Shown here piece by piece: positions 1-7,104 of a DNA stretch of 13,673 nucleotides. The stretch is from DAOMOD01 sp964526035 (GTDB lineage: Bacteria; Pseudomonadota; Gammaproteobacteria; Xanthomonadales; BPKI01): positions 1 to 13,673 of the forward strand of contig CAZGKE010000095.1 in the NCBI GenBank assembly GCA_964526035.1, in the 5' to 3' direction. Under the pieces are notes generated by a model. It ran no database searches, was not told where the DNA came from, and saw only the letters and a program-made list of their open reading frames with translations. The translations under genes and the position numbers were made by a program. Within the stretch, counting starts at the first letter, position 1; each line of letters starts with the position of its first letter.

Positions 1-46
1 TGCCGAAGGGTTGACGGGAAACGGCGTGTCGACAGGGCATGGCAGT

Positions 47-70
47 TTGTAGGGGCCTCAGCCCCGACAG
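47..70. repeat. REP-like palindromic element
   Basis: A short palindrome with GGGGC (52-56) and GCCCC (61-65) around a CTCA loop, flanked by TTGTA and GACAG. The arrangement GTAGG..C-loop-G..CCGAC is like the REP elements common between genes in Pseudomonas and Xanthomonadales. It lies in gene-free DNA downstream of rnd. Only one copy is seen here, so the family assignment rests on pattern resemblance. Confidence 0.45.
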
Positions 71-147
71 CCTGCGGGATCGAAGCCGAGGTTTGACGCG
101 GAGCAGGGAGTCAATCTCGCCCGCGAGCCGGCAAGCGAATCTCGTTT

Positions 148-171
148 CCCTCCTCCGCGTGCGGGGGAGGG
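148..171. repeat. GC-rich palindromic repeat, copy A (inverted)
   Basis: Nearly perfect palindrome with CCCTCC and GGAGGG outer arms and CCGC/GCGG inner arms. Its core (151-170) is the reverse complement of the core of the copies at 247-270 and 297-320, so three copies of one element lie within about 170 bases. It could fold as a stem in RNA. There is no T-tract that would make it an obvious terminator. Confidence 0.55.
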
Positions 172-246
172 GCAGGGGAGGGGGCAGCTCGGAGCCGGAG
201 AAACGGAGCGTGCATCGAAGCCCAAGTCAAAAGCACCCCATCCCAA

Positions 247-282
247 CCTTCCCCCGCACGCGGAGGAAGGAGCCAGCTTGCG
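247..282. repeat. GC-rich palindromic repeat, copy B
   Basis: A 36-base unit starting CCTTCCCCCGCACGCGGAGG and ending GCCAGCTTGCG. It matches the unit at 297-332 at 33 of 36 positions, with a 50-base period. The first 24 bases form a stem (CCTTCC with GGAAGG). The core is shared, in inverted orientation, with copy A at 148-171. Confidence 0.65.
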
Positions 283-296
283 TTTTTCATTCCGTA

Positions 297-332
297 CCTT
301 CCCCCGCACGCGGAGGACGGGGCCAGCCTGCG
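297..332. repeat. GC-rich palindromic repeat, copy C
   Basis: Second direct copy of the 36-base unit, differing from copy B at three positions. It lies about 20 bases past the rnd stop codon, so it would be in the 3' untranslated part of the rnd transcript, where a stable stem could protect or help end the message. That role is inferred. The rest of 1-350 shows no convincing gene; the reading frames there are low-complexity and overlap these repeats. Confidence 0.65.
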
Positions 333-350
333 CTCAAGTACGCCGCGGCT

Positions 351-1463
351 CTACGTCAACAACGGATCAAGCGCCGCCCCCAGCGCCTTGCGCCGCCATC
401 CCTGCAGCGCGCTGGGCCAGTCCTGGCCTGCGGCGAGGGTCTCCAGGTGTCGTTTGGAGGCGAGCAGGGGTTCGGGGAGGGCCATGGCTTCGGCGAGTGA
501 GCGAACTGCCTCCTGCAGGCGTTTCAGCAGCGCGCGCTGGTTGTCGTCGAGTGCAGGCGGTGCAGGCAGCCACTGGTCGTCGCCGCTGTCGTCGCGCAAT
601 GCTTCCCATAGTCCGGGCCATGCGGCCTTGGGGCTGCGCCACAGCGGGCGCATGATTTGTGACAGTGCGTGAAGATCGGCCGGCGGTTTGGCCGCGAGGT
701 CCTGCGCGGTCGGGTTGTCGAGCAGCCACATGCGCGGGCAGTCGCGCTCGCGGGCGTCGATTTCGCGCCACAGCAGGATGCGGCGCAGACGCTTCTGCAC
801 GATGTCCGGCCAGCGATACAGATTGCGGAACGTGTGCTGTGGCTGGCTGTCGATCGAGGGCTCGGAGGCGTTGGCGATCATCCTCGCGCAGTCCTCGCGC
901 AGCCATTCGAGGCGGCCGAGCGAGTTCAATCTGTCGGTCAGCAGCGACGCCACTTCGGGCAGGTGCCGGACGTCCTCTGCGGCATAGTGGATCTGCGCGT
1001 CGGAGAGCGGGCGCTGCAGCCAGTCGGAGCGTGTCTCGCCCTTGTCGACGTGGCGATCGAGCAGAAGGTGGACGAGCGCGGCATAGCTCAGGGAGAACCC
1101 CAGCCCGGCCAGACCCGCTGCGATCTGGGTGTCGAACAGGGGTTCCGGCAGCACGCCGATCCCGCAACGCAGTGCCTCGAGGTCTTCACTGGCGCTGTGC
1201 AGGACCTTGTCCACACCCGGGTCGCGCAGCAGGTCGACCATGGGCTGCGGCGACGGCACCTGCAGAGGGTCGAGCAAGCCGATGTGACCGTTGAAGCCGA
1301 TCTGCACCAGGGCAAGCTTGGGGAAGAAGGTGCGAACCCGCATGAACTCGGTATCGAGGGCCAGCGCCGTACCCGGGCGCCGCAGGTCGAGAAATTCCGA
1401 GAGGGCGTCGGCGTCGGCCAGATATTGTTGCAAAGAGTGACATCCTGTTGCGGGGCTGCACAC
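351..1463 (-). CDS. rnd: Ribonuclease D
   Basis: 3'-to-5' exoribonuclease that trims tRNA precursors and other structured RNAs in the cytoplasm. The product has 370 residues, close to E. coli RNase D (about 375). The DEDDy exonuclease domain covers roughly residues 10-190. Exo I is LALDTEF with D37 and E39, Exo II is HSASEDLE with D94, and Exo III is HYAAEDV with Y160 and D164. Helical HRDC-type sequence follows from about 205 to the end. The start taken is a GTG at 1463. A TTG at codon 11 (1433-1431) has an AGGA nine bases ahead and would also fit the family, so the first ten residues are uncertain. Transcription is divergent from the gene at 1544, with an 80-base shared upstream region in which I see no clear promoter. 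The stop is TAG. Confidence 0.93.
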   Translation of the reverse strand: MCSPATGCHSLQQYLADADALSEFLDLRRPGTALALDTEFMRVRTFFPKLALVQIGFNGHIGLLDPLQVPSPQPMVDLLRDPGVDKVLHSASEDLEALRCGIGVLPEPLFDTQIAAGLAGLGFSLSYAALVHLLLDRHVDKGETRSDWLQRPLSDAQIHYAAEDVRHLPEVASLLTDRLNSLGRLEWLREDCARMIANASEPSIDSQPQHTFRNLYRWPDIVQKRLRRILLWREIDARERDCPRMWLLDNPTAQDLAAKPPADLHALSQIMRPLWRSPKAAWPGLWEALRDDSGDDQWLPAPPALDDNQRALLKRLQEAVRSLAEAMALPEPLLASKRHLETLAAGQDWPSALQGWRRKALGAALDPLLT

Positions 1464-1543
1464 GATAACCTATGGTGAATCGGTGGGCTCTGGGGCCGTC
1501 GCTTCAACCTTGAAGGGCGTGCTGGTACGGACTGCAGCGGATC

Positions 1544-3460
1544 ATGAGAAACATCAATTCTATGCGGCTTTTTCTCGCTTGCGCCGTTGCGGCGCTGATT
1601 GTCCATGTTCCGGGTGAGGCCCGGGCGGTGTCGGCGGCCGTTCCCGCCAGTCTTTCCGCGGCGCTGGCGACGCAGTCCCTGCTGCAGTCGGAGGAAGCGA
1701 ACGAGGAAGTGCCGGAGGAAGAAGCCGAGGGCGAGCGCCGCGACTATCAGATCAGGCGACGCCTGGTCGACAGCGCCATGCAGGAAGAGCAGTGGATGCC
1801 CGACCTCAGCGCGCCGCCGTCCATCAATATTGCTGACCTGCTTGAAGAGGCCGACGCCGCTGCGCAGGCCGGGCGCCTGTTCGAGCCCGAGGGTGAGAAC
1901 GCGCTGTCGCTGTATCTGCAGGTCCTGGAGCGCGATCCGGACAACGCCGATGCCCGTGCCGGCATCGATCGGGTGGTCGATCAACTGGTGGGCCAGGCCA
2001 ATGCGGCCCTGATCGCCAATCGCGTCAACGAAGCGACGCGCATGCTTTCGGTGGCTGAGCGGATGCGACCCGATGCGGCCTCGGTGCAGCAGTTGCGCAG
2101 CACCATGGAATCCGGACGTGAGGTGGCCGCGTGGCTGGCGCAAGGGGCCGAGGCGCTGCGTGTCGGCCAGCTGGTGACGCCGTCGGGCAACAGCGCCGCG
2201 GATCTGTTCCGTCGAGTGTTGGAGCGCGACGCCGAAAACAGCCAGGCGCTGCAGGGGCTGGCGGCCGTGGAGACAGCGCTGCTCGAGCAGGCCGCAAGTG
2301 CCGCCACCGAGTTTGACTTCGACGTGGCCGAACAGCGGCTCGCCGACGCCGGTCGGGTGCGGCCTGGATCGCAGGGCGTGCTCGATGCATCCAGCCGCAT
2401 CCAGACGGCGCGGCAGGCGCACGCGGTGAACCTGATGGCACAGGCCGAAGAGGCGCTTGTCGGCCAGCAGTTCGAAGATGCCGAGCGCCTGGTCGATGAA
2501 GCCGAGCGTCTGAGCCCTGACGTCGAGGGCATCGAGGATTTCCGCGAGCGGATCGTCAGCGTCCGCGTCTATGCGAGCATGCGGCCCGGTCAGGTCTTCA
2601 CCGACACGCTGTCGGGTGGCGCGGGCAACGGTCCGGAAATGGTGGTGCTGCCCATGGGCAGCTTCCGCATGGGCTCACCGGATCGCGAGCGTGATCGTCG
2701 CGCCAACGAGGGGCCGCAGATCGAAGTCGAGTTTGCGCGTGCCTTCGCCCTTGCGCGCAGTGAGGTCACGGTTGGACAGTTCCGTCTGTTCGTGCAGGCG
2801 ACCGGCTACCAGACCGACGCCGAACGTCAGGGCAATTCGACCACCTACAGCGAGGAAAGCGGTCGCATGGACTCGCAGCGGCGCATGAACTGGCAGAACG
2901 ACTACGCCGGGGGCCGCGCCGACAACGATCATCCCGTGGTGCATGTCTCCTGGAACGACGCCAACGCCTACGCCCAATGGCTTGCCGGGTCCACCGGACA
3001 GCGCTACCGACTGCCCAGCGAATCCGAGTTCGAATACGCGCTGCGTGCCGGCTCGATGACGCGCTACTGGTGGGGCGACGGCAATCCCGATCGTGTGGTC
3101 GAGAACGTTACCGGTGACGGCGAGCGGTCGCCGTCCAAACGCACCTGGAGCAATGCCTTCCCCTCCTACGACGACGGGCAGTGGGGCCCGGGTCCGGTGC
3201 GCAGCTATCCGCCCAACCCGTTTGGCCTGCACGACATGAACGGCAACGTCTCTGAGTGGGTGGATGACTGCTGGCACGACACCTACGTGCGGGCGCCGAC
3301 GGATGGACGGTCCTGGGTCAACCCGGGCTGCGAGCGTCGTGTGGTCCGCGGTGCCTCCTGGGCCAGCGCCCCCGACCAGGCGCGCTCGGCGTTTCGCCTC
3401 AATGCCCCGGCAGACACCCGTGGCGCTCGCGTGGGTTTCCGGGTGGCGCGCGGGCTGTAG
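1544..3460 (+). CDS. Exported protein with helical repeat region and SUMF1/FGE-type domain
   Basis: 638 residues. The first 28 residues read as a cleavable signal peptide (hydrophobic core near LFLACAVAALIV, likely cut after ARA), so it probably acts in the periplasm or envelope. An acidic linker (about 50-75) leads into a helical region (about 110-345) with repeated TPR-like pieces such as LQVLERDPDNADA and RRVLERDAENSQA. The C-terminal part (about 360-638) is a sulfatase-modifying-factor (FGE/SUMF1, C-type-lectin-like) domain: MGSFRMGSPDRERDRRANEGP, EVTVGQFRLF, HPVVHVSWNDANAYAQWL, YRLPSESEFEYALRAG, GLHDMNGNVSEWVDDCW, GFRVARG. True formylglycine-generating enzymes have two catalytic cysteines around the RGGS-type motif. 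Here it reads VVRGASWASAP (600-610) without them, so sulfatase activation is unlikely. C576 and C596 may form a disulfide. Start: ATG 1544, with a second ATG at 1562 that also leaves a signal peptide. Partner unknown. Confidence 0.85.
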   Translation: MRNINSMRLFLACAVAALIVHVPGEARAVSAAVPASLSAALATQSLLQSEEANEEVPEEEAEGERRDYQIRRRLVDSAMQEEQWMPDLSAPPSINIADLLEEADAAAQAGRLFEPEGENALSLYLQVLERDPDNADARAGIDRVVDQLVGQANAALIANRVNEATRMLSVAERMRPDAASVQQLRSTMESGREVAAWLAQGAEALRVGQLVTPSGNSAADLFRRVLERDAENSQALQGLAAVETALLEQAASAATEFDFDVAEQRLADAGRVRPGSQGVLDASSRIQTARQAHAVNLMAQAEEALVGQQFEDAERLVDEAERLSPDVEGIEDFRERIVSVRVYASMRPGQVFTDTLSGGAGNGPEMVVLPMGSFRMGSPDRERDRRANEGPQIEVEFARAFALARSEVTVGQFRLFVQATGYQTDAERQGNSTTYSEESGRMDSQRRMNWQNDYAGGRADNDHPVVHVSWNDANAYAQWLAGSTGQRYRLPSESEFEYALRAGSMTRYWWGDGNPDRVVENVTGDGERSPSKRTWSNAFPSYDDGQWGPGPVRSYPPNPFGLHDMNGNVSEWVDDCWHDTYVRAPTDGRSWVNPGCERRVVRGASWASAPDQARSAFRLNAPADTRGARVGFRVARGL

Positions 3461-3513
3461 TTGGCGCTCGGGCGCGACACGTTGCGCGGCGACGCGCAGC
3501 GCCGGCAGCCAGA

Positions 3514-4440
3514 TCATTCCTCGATCAGTTCGTGATGCACGGCCACCGCAGTCGAGCGCGGACGAAGCGGCTTTCCGCGCGCTTCGAGGTGCGCCCGCGT
3601 AAAGGCCGCGCCATAGAGCAGGATCAGCGACGAGTAGTTCACCCAGAGCAGAAGCAATACCAGTGAACCGGCCGCGCCGTAGGTCGAAGCCGTCGCGGTA
3701 TTGGCCAGGTACATCGAGATCAGCGTGCGACCGACGATGAACAGGACGGTGGTGACGAATGCGCCGAGCATCACGTCCCGCCAGGACAGGATCACGTCGG
3801 GAAGGATCTTGAAAATGGCCGCGAACAGCAGGGTGATCAGCACCAGGGAGATGGTGATCTCGGTGCCGTACATTGCCCAGTCAGGCACCGGCAACCAATG
3901 GTCGGCGAATTTCATCACCGCTCGCATGGCCACGCTAAGCAGCAGCGACACCAGCAGCATGAAGCCGATCGCCAACACCACGGTCAGGGACAGGATCCGT
4001 GCCTTGATGAATATCCAAAGGCTGCTGCGCGACGGCTTTGGCTGCACGTCCCATATACGGTTGAGCGCGCGCTGCATCTGTGCGAAGACCACGGTGGCCC
4101 CGATGATGATCGCCGCCACGCCAGCCAGTGTCGGCCACAGCCCGCCCTGATCCATCTGCGAGTTGGCCACCGCCGTCTCGACCGCCGCGGCCGCCTCGGG
4201 CCCCAGCAGCTGCTGAAGCTGCTCCAGCAGCTCCCCGGTCGCGGCACGCCTGCCGAGCACCAGGCCGATGATGGTGACCACCACCAGGATCACCGGGGCG
4301 AGCGAGAACAGGGTGAAGAACGCCAGCGCGGCGGCGTAGCTGAAGGCATGGCTGCTGATCCAACGGCGTCCGGCTGCGACAAAGATGTCCAGCCAGTAGC
4401 GCATCCGTGGCGGCAGTCGTTGGTAGGTTTTCGCGAGCAT
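3514..4440 (-). CDS. YihY/BrkB family inner-membrane protein
   Basis: 308-residue integral membrane protein. Six hydrophobic segments are visible at roughly 35-63, 102-122, 146-172, 188-213, 222-245 and 250-280. Family hallmarks include SHAFSYAAALAFFTLFSLAP in the first, an ALNRIWDV stretch after the second, FKILPDV before the fifth, and GAAGSLVLLLLWVNYSSLILLYGAAFT near the end. The function of the family is unsettled. Old names (ribonuclease BN, virulence factor BrkB) should not be taken as function; a transport or envelope role is inference from topology. It converges on the SUMF-domain gene with a 53-base gap and diverges from the his-operon regulator across a 102-base region. A TATTCT box at 4453-4448 could be its -10, but no good -35 is seen. 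The ATG at 4440 places the first membrane segment as usual for the family. Confidence 0.88.
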   Translation of the reverse strand: MLAKTYQRLPPRMRYWLDIFVAAGRRWISSHAFSYAAALAFFTLFSLAPVILVVVTIIGLVLGRRAATGELLEQLQQLLGPEAAAAVETAVANSQMDQGGLWPTLAGVAAIIIGATVVFAQMQRALNRIWDVQPKPSRSSLWIFIKARILSLTVVLAIGFMLLVSLLLSVAMRAVMKFADHWLPVPDWAMYGTEITISLVLITLLFAAIFKILPDVILSWRDVMLGAFVTTVLFIVGRTLISMYLANTATASTYGAAGSLVLLLLWVNYSSLILLYGAAFTRAHLEARGKPLRPRSTAVAVHHELIEE

Positions 4441-4512
4441 TGTCCCAAGAATACGGGATTGGCTCGGGAGGGCCGGATGGCCGCGGGTCGGCTCCCGGAA
4501 AGTGCTTGCTAA

Positions 4513-4532
4513 TGTAATAACGCACTATTACA
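4513..4532. promoter_or_regulatory. Candidate operator for the TrpR-like his regulator
   Basis: Perfect inverted repeat TGTAATA-acgcac-TATTACA ten bases before the regulator's ATG, in an AT-rich island within GC-rich DNA. Its right arm TATTAC (4526-4531) could itself be a -10 box, and then a bound repressor would cover the promoter. TrpR-family dimers bind palindromes of about this size. That this is the binding site of the product at 4543 is inferred from position and symmetry. No second copy is seen in the window. Confidence 0.6.
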
Positions 4533-4542
4533 CTACGCCGCC

Positions 4543-4884
4543 ATGAAGCGACGCATCGTCCAACCCGAATCCACTGCCTCCGAGGCTGAGCGACAGCTTT
4601 GCCGCGCGGTGGCGGTGCTGCACGACGATGCCGAAGTGCAGAGCTTCTTCCGCGACCTGTGTACACCCGCCGAGCTGGAGGCGCTGGTCGATCGCTGGCG
4701 TGTGGTGCCGCTGCTGCTTGAGGGCGCGCCGTACCGTGAAATCCATGACCGCACCGGCGTCAGCGTGACCACCATCGGCCGCGTCGCGCGCTTCCTCCAG
4801 CAGGGCCACGGCGGCTACCGCGCCGCTGCGCAGCGCCTCGGCCTTCCGGTTTCAGCCGAACACGACCATCACGCCGACCGCTGA
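4543..4884 (+). CDS. TrpR-like (YerC/YecD family) repressor, probable regulator of the his operon
   Basis: 113-residue cytoplasmic DNA-binding protein of the TrpR superfamily. The all-helical core shows LCTPAELEALVDRWRVVPLL (about 39-58), matching the TrpR region before its helix-turn-helix. The helix-turn-helix itself is LLEGAPYREIHDRTGVSVTTIGRVARFL (about 58-85). Length and motif fit the YerC/YecD branch rather than tryptophan-binding TrpR. It is the first gene of the his cluster, 37 bases before hisG on the same strand, and sits behind a perfect palindrome. It is therefore most likely an autoregulated, histidine-responsive repressor; proteins of this branch have been called HisR in comparative regulon work, as I recall. 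The ligand is inferred. There is no Shine-Dalgarno sequence before the ATG. If TATTAC at 4526 is the -10, the message would begin only a few bases before the start codon. Confidence 0.85.
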   Translation: MKRRIVQPESTASEAERQLCRAVAVLHDDAEVQSFFRDLCTPAELEALVDRWRVVPLLLEGAPYREIHDRTGVSVTTIGRVARFLQQGHGGYRAAAQRLGLPVSAEHDHHADR

Positions 4885-4921
4885 CGCGGCGGTTTCCTCG
4901 AACCTTCCAGGACCGCTTCCC

Positions 4922-5809
4922 ATGAAATCACGGGACCGCTTGCGTATTGCCATGCAGAAATCGGGGCGCCTGTCCGAGGCCTCGCTCGATCTGCTGGCAC
5001 GCTGCGGCATCACCTTCCGCCAGAGCCGCGACCGCCTGTTCTGTTTCGGCGAGACGCTGCCGGTGGATCTGCTGCTGGTGCGCGACGACGATATCCCGGG
5101 TCTGATCCGCGATGGCGTATGCGATCTGGGGATGGTGGGACGCAACGTGCTTGCCGAATACGCCGCGGGCGTGGACGGCGATGCGCCGCGCGAGCTCCGT
5201 GCGCTTGGTTTCGGTCGCTGCAGACTGTCGATTGCCGCGCCTCAGGAGCGCAGCTACCGGCTGCCCGCCGATCTCGCCGGCCAGCGCATCGCGACCAGCT
5301 ATCCCAATCTGCTCGGCGAATGGCTGCGCCGCCATGCCGTCGACGCCAGTACCGTCGTACTCAACGGCTCGGTGGAGATCGCGCCGCGCCTGGGCACGGC
5401 CGACCTGATCTGCGATCTGGTCTCCACGGGAGGCACGCTCACCGCCAATCAGCTGAAGGAGGTGGACGTGATCCTCGAAAGCGAGGCGGTGCTGGTCGGT
5501 GCGGCGCGCGAGCATGCCGACGAGCGTGGTCCACTGCTGGAGATGCTGCTGCGCCGGATCGACGGCGTGATCAGCGTCCGCGAAAGCAAGCTGGTGATGC
5601 TGCAGGCGCCGCGCGCTTCCCTGGAGGCGATCCGTCGCCTGCTGCCCGGAGCCGGTACCGCCACCGTGTTGAGCATGGAAGGCAATGCCTCCGAGGTGGC
5701 GCTGCAGGCAGTATGTCAGGACACCGTGACCTGGGCGCACCTCGAGGAAATGAAGCGCCTCGGCGCGCGCGCTTTGCTGGTGCTGCCGCTGGAAAAGGCC
5801 CTGGCATGA
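4922..5809 (+). CDS. hisG: ATP phosphoribosyltransferase, long form
   Basis: First enzyme of histidine synthesis: ATP + PRPP to phosphoribosyl-ATP, and the usual point of feedback inhibition by histidine. At 295 residues it is the long, self-regulated type (E. coli 299), with two periplasmic-binding-protein-like catalytic lobes (about 1-220) and a C-terminal ACT-like histidine-binding domain (about 222-295). The short form, which needs HisZ, is excluded by length. Visible motifs are RIAMQKSGRLSEASLDLL at the N-terminus and the PRPP-binding loop DLVSTGGT at 165-172, followed by LTANQLKEVDVILESEAVL. The ATG at 4922 has AGGA at 4909-4912. The 37-base gap from the regulator is the largest in the operon and holds no leader peptide or attenuator. 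The gene ends in an ATGA overlap with hisD. Confidence 0.97.
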   Translation: MKSRDRLRIAMQKSGRLSEASLDLLARCGITFRQSRDRLFCFGETLPVDLLLVRDDDIPGLIRDGVCDLGMVGRNVLAEYAAGVDGDAPRELRALGFGRCRLSIAAPQERSYRLPADLAGQRIATSYPNLLGEWLRRHAVDASTVVLNGSVEIAPRLGTADLICDLVSTGGTLTANQLKEVDVILESEAVLVGAAREHADERGPLLEMLLRRIDGVISVRESKLVMLQAPRASLEAIRRLLPGAGTATVLSMEGNASEVALQAVCQDTVTWAHLEEMKRLGARALLVLPLEKALA

Positions 5810-7104
5810 ACATCATCGACTGGAATGGTCTCGACCCGCTTGGCCGCGCGGCAGCGCTGGCGCGACCCGCGCTCAGCCGCTCGCCCGAACTGATCGACGG
5901 CGTGGCGCGCATCCTCGAACAGGTGCGCGCCGACGGTGACGTGGCGCTGCGCGCGCTGACGCGCCGCTTCGACGGCTGCGAGCTTGCCGACATAGCCGTA
6001 GGCGATGCCGAGTTTGCCGCGGCCCGCGCCAGCGTCAGCGAGGAACTGGACGCTGCGCTGGATGCCGCCATTGCGCGCATCGAAACCTTCCATGCGGCAT
6101 GCGCACCGGTCCCCGTACGAGTGGAAACCGCTCCCGGCGTGGTCTGCGAGCGCATCGCGCGACCGATCCGCAGCGTCGGCCTGTACGTGCCGGCCGGCAC
6201 TGCGCCGCTGCCTTCCACTGCAATCATGCTGGGCGTACCGGCGCGTCTGGCCGGCTGTCCGAAGGTAGTGCTGTGCACGCCGCCGCGCAGCGACGGCAGT
6301 GCCGATCCGGCGGTGCTGGTCGCTGCCGCCAAGTGCGGCATTCTTTGCGTCTACAAGCTGGGCGGTGCTCAGGCGATTGCGGCGATGGCCTACGGTACCG
6401 CCACGCTGCCGCGCTGCGACAAACTGTTCGGTCCGGGCAACGCCTGGGTGACGGAAGCCAAGCAGCAGGTCGCGCGCGATCCGTCCGGCGCCGCCATCGA
6501 CCTGCCGGCAGGCCCTTCGGAAGTGCTGGTGATCGCAGAGAGCGGCGCCGATGTCGAGCTGATCGCCGCCGACCTGCTGGCGCAGGCCGAGCATGGAGCG
6601 GATTCGCAGGTAGTGCTGATCAGTCCCGACGCGACTCTGCTGCGCGCCGCGGCTGCGGCGATCGATCGCCAGTGCGGCCAGCTGCCGCGGGCCGACATCA
6701 CCCGCCGTGCACTGGAACACGCGCGGCTGATTCTCGCTGGCGATCTCGCTCAGGCGTTCGATATCAGCAACGACTATGCTCCCGAGCACCTGATCCTGCA
6801 TCTGACCGAGCCGCGCGCCTGGCTCGATCGGGTCGCCGCAGCCGGCTCGGTGTTCCTTGGCGCATGGACGCCGGAAGCGCTCGGCGACTATTGCAGCGGT
6901 ACCAATCACGTGCTGCCCACCTATGGCTGGGCGCGCGCCTGCAGCGGCGTGTCGGTGGACAGCTTCATGACGCGCATCACCGTGCAGGAGGCCACCCGCG
7001 ATGGTCTGCATGCGATCGGGCTCGACGCGGCGATCATGGCGGCGGCGGAAGGCCTCGAAGCGCATCGACGTTCGGTGACCCTGCGCCTGGAGCGCGCGGC
7101 ATGA
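5806..7104 (+). CDS. hisD: Histidinol dehydrogenase
   Basis: Zinc enzyme catalysing the last two steps, histidinol to histidinal to histidine, with two NAD+. The 432-residue length is typical. The signature FGPGNAWVTEAKQQVARDP is followed by DLPAGPSEVLVIAE. Zinc ligands correspond to Q260 and H263 (AQAEH), D361 (GDYCSGTNH) and H420 (EAHRRSVTL). The catalytic pair is E327-H328 (YAPEHL). These sit one residue from the E. coli numbering, so the active site is complete. The ATG at 5806 overlaps the hisG stop (ATGA) and has AAGG seven bases upstream. The open frame extends far upstream, but that part is out of frame with hisG and does not resemble HisD. Confidence 0.97.
   Translation: MNIIDWNGLDPLGRAAALARPALSRSPELIDGVARILEQVRADGDVALRALTRRFDGCELADIAVGDAEFAAARASVSEELDAALDAAIARIETFHAACAPVPVRVETAPGVVCERIARPIRSVGLYVPAGTAPLPSTAIMLGVPARLAGCPKVVLCTPPRSDGSADPAVLVAAAKCGILCVYKLGGAQAIAAMAYGTATLPRCDKLFGPGNAWVTEAKQQVARDPSGAAIDLPAGPSEVLVIAESGADVELIAADLLAQAEHGADSQVVLISPDATLLRAAAAAIDRQCGQLPRADITRRALEHARLILAGDLAQAFDISNDYAPEHLILHLTEPRAWLDRVAAAGSVFLGAWTPEALGDYCSGTNHVLPTYGWARACSGVSVDSFMTRITVQEATRDGLHAIGLDAAIMAAAEGLEAHRRSVTLRLERAA

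Noticed and set aside
39..500. Open frame on the plus strand at the window start
   Set aside because: It runs through the palindromic repeats and into the 3' end of rnd antisense. It is Arg/Pro-rich, with no motif and no ribosome binding site.
1088..2422. Long open frame on the minus strand spanning the 5' parts of rnd and the SUMF-domain gene (444 codons)
   Set aside because: It is antisense to the SUMF gene and overlaps rnd in another frame. The translation is low-complexity Arg/Gly/His-rich with no family motif, whereas the overlapping genes have clear catalytic or domain motifs. GC-rich DNA often leaves such open shadows.
2600..3460. True formylglycine-generating enzyme
   Set aside because: The domain is clearly of the FGE/SUMF1 fold, but the catalytic cysteines near the RGGS-type motif are absent and no sulfatase gene is nearby.
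3461..3513. Bidirectional terminator between the SUMF-domain and YihY genes
   Set aside because: Short GC stems exist (GCGC-TCGG-GCGC and TGCGC/GCGCA), but there is no T-run on either strand and the stems are short enough to occur by chance in GC-rich DNA.
3514..4440. Ribonuclease BN (rbn)
   Set aside because: YihY-family proteins were once labelled this way. The product is a six-segment membrane protein with no nuclease motif, and the real RNase BN is a different protein.
4885..4921. HisL-type leader peptide and attenuator before hisG
   Set aside because: Only 37 bases separate the regulator stop and hisG. There is no run of His codons and no pair of alternative hairpins.
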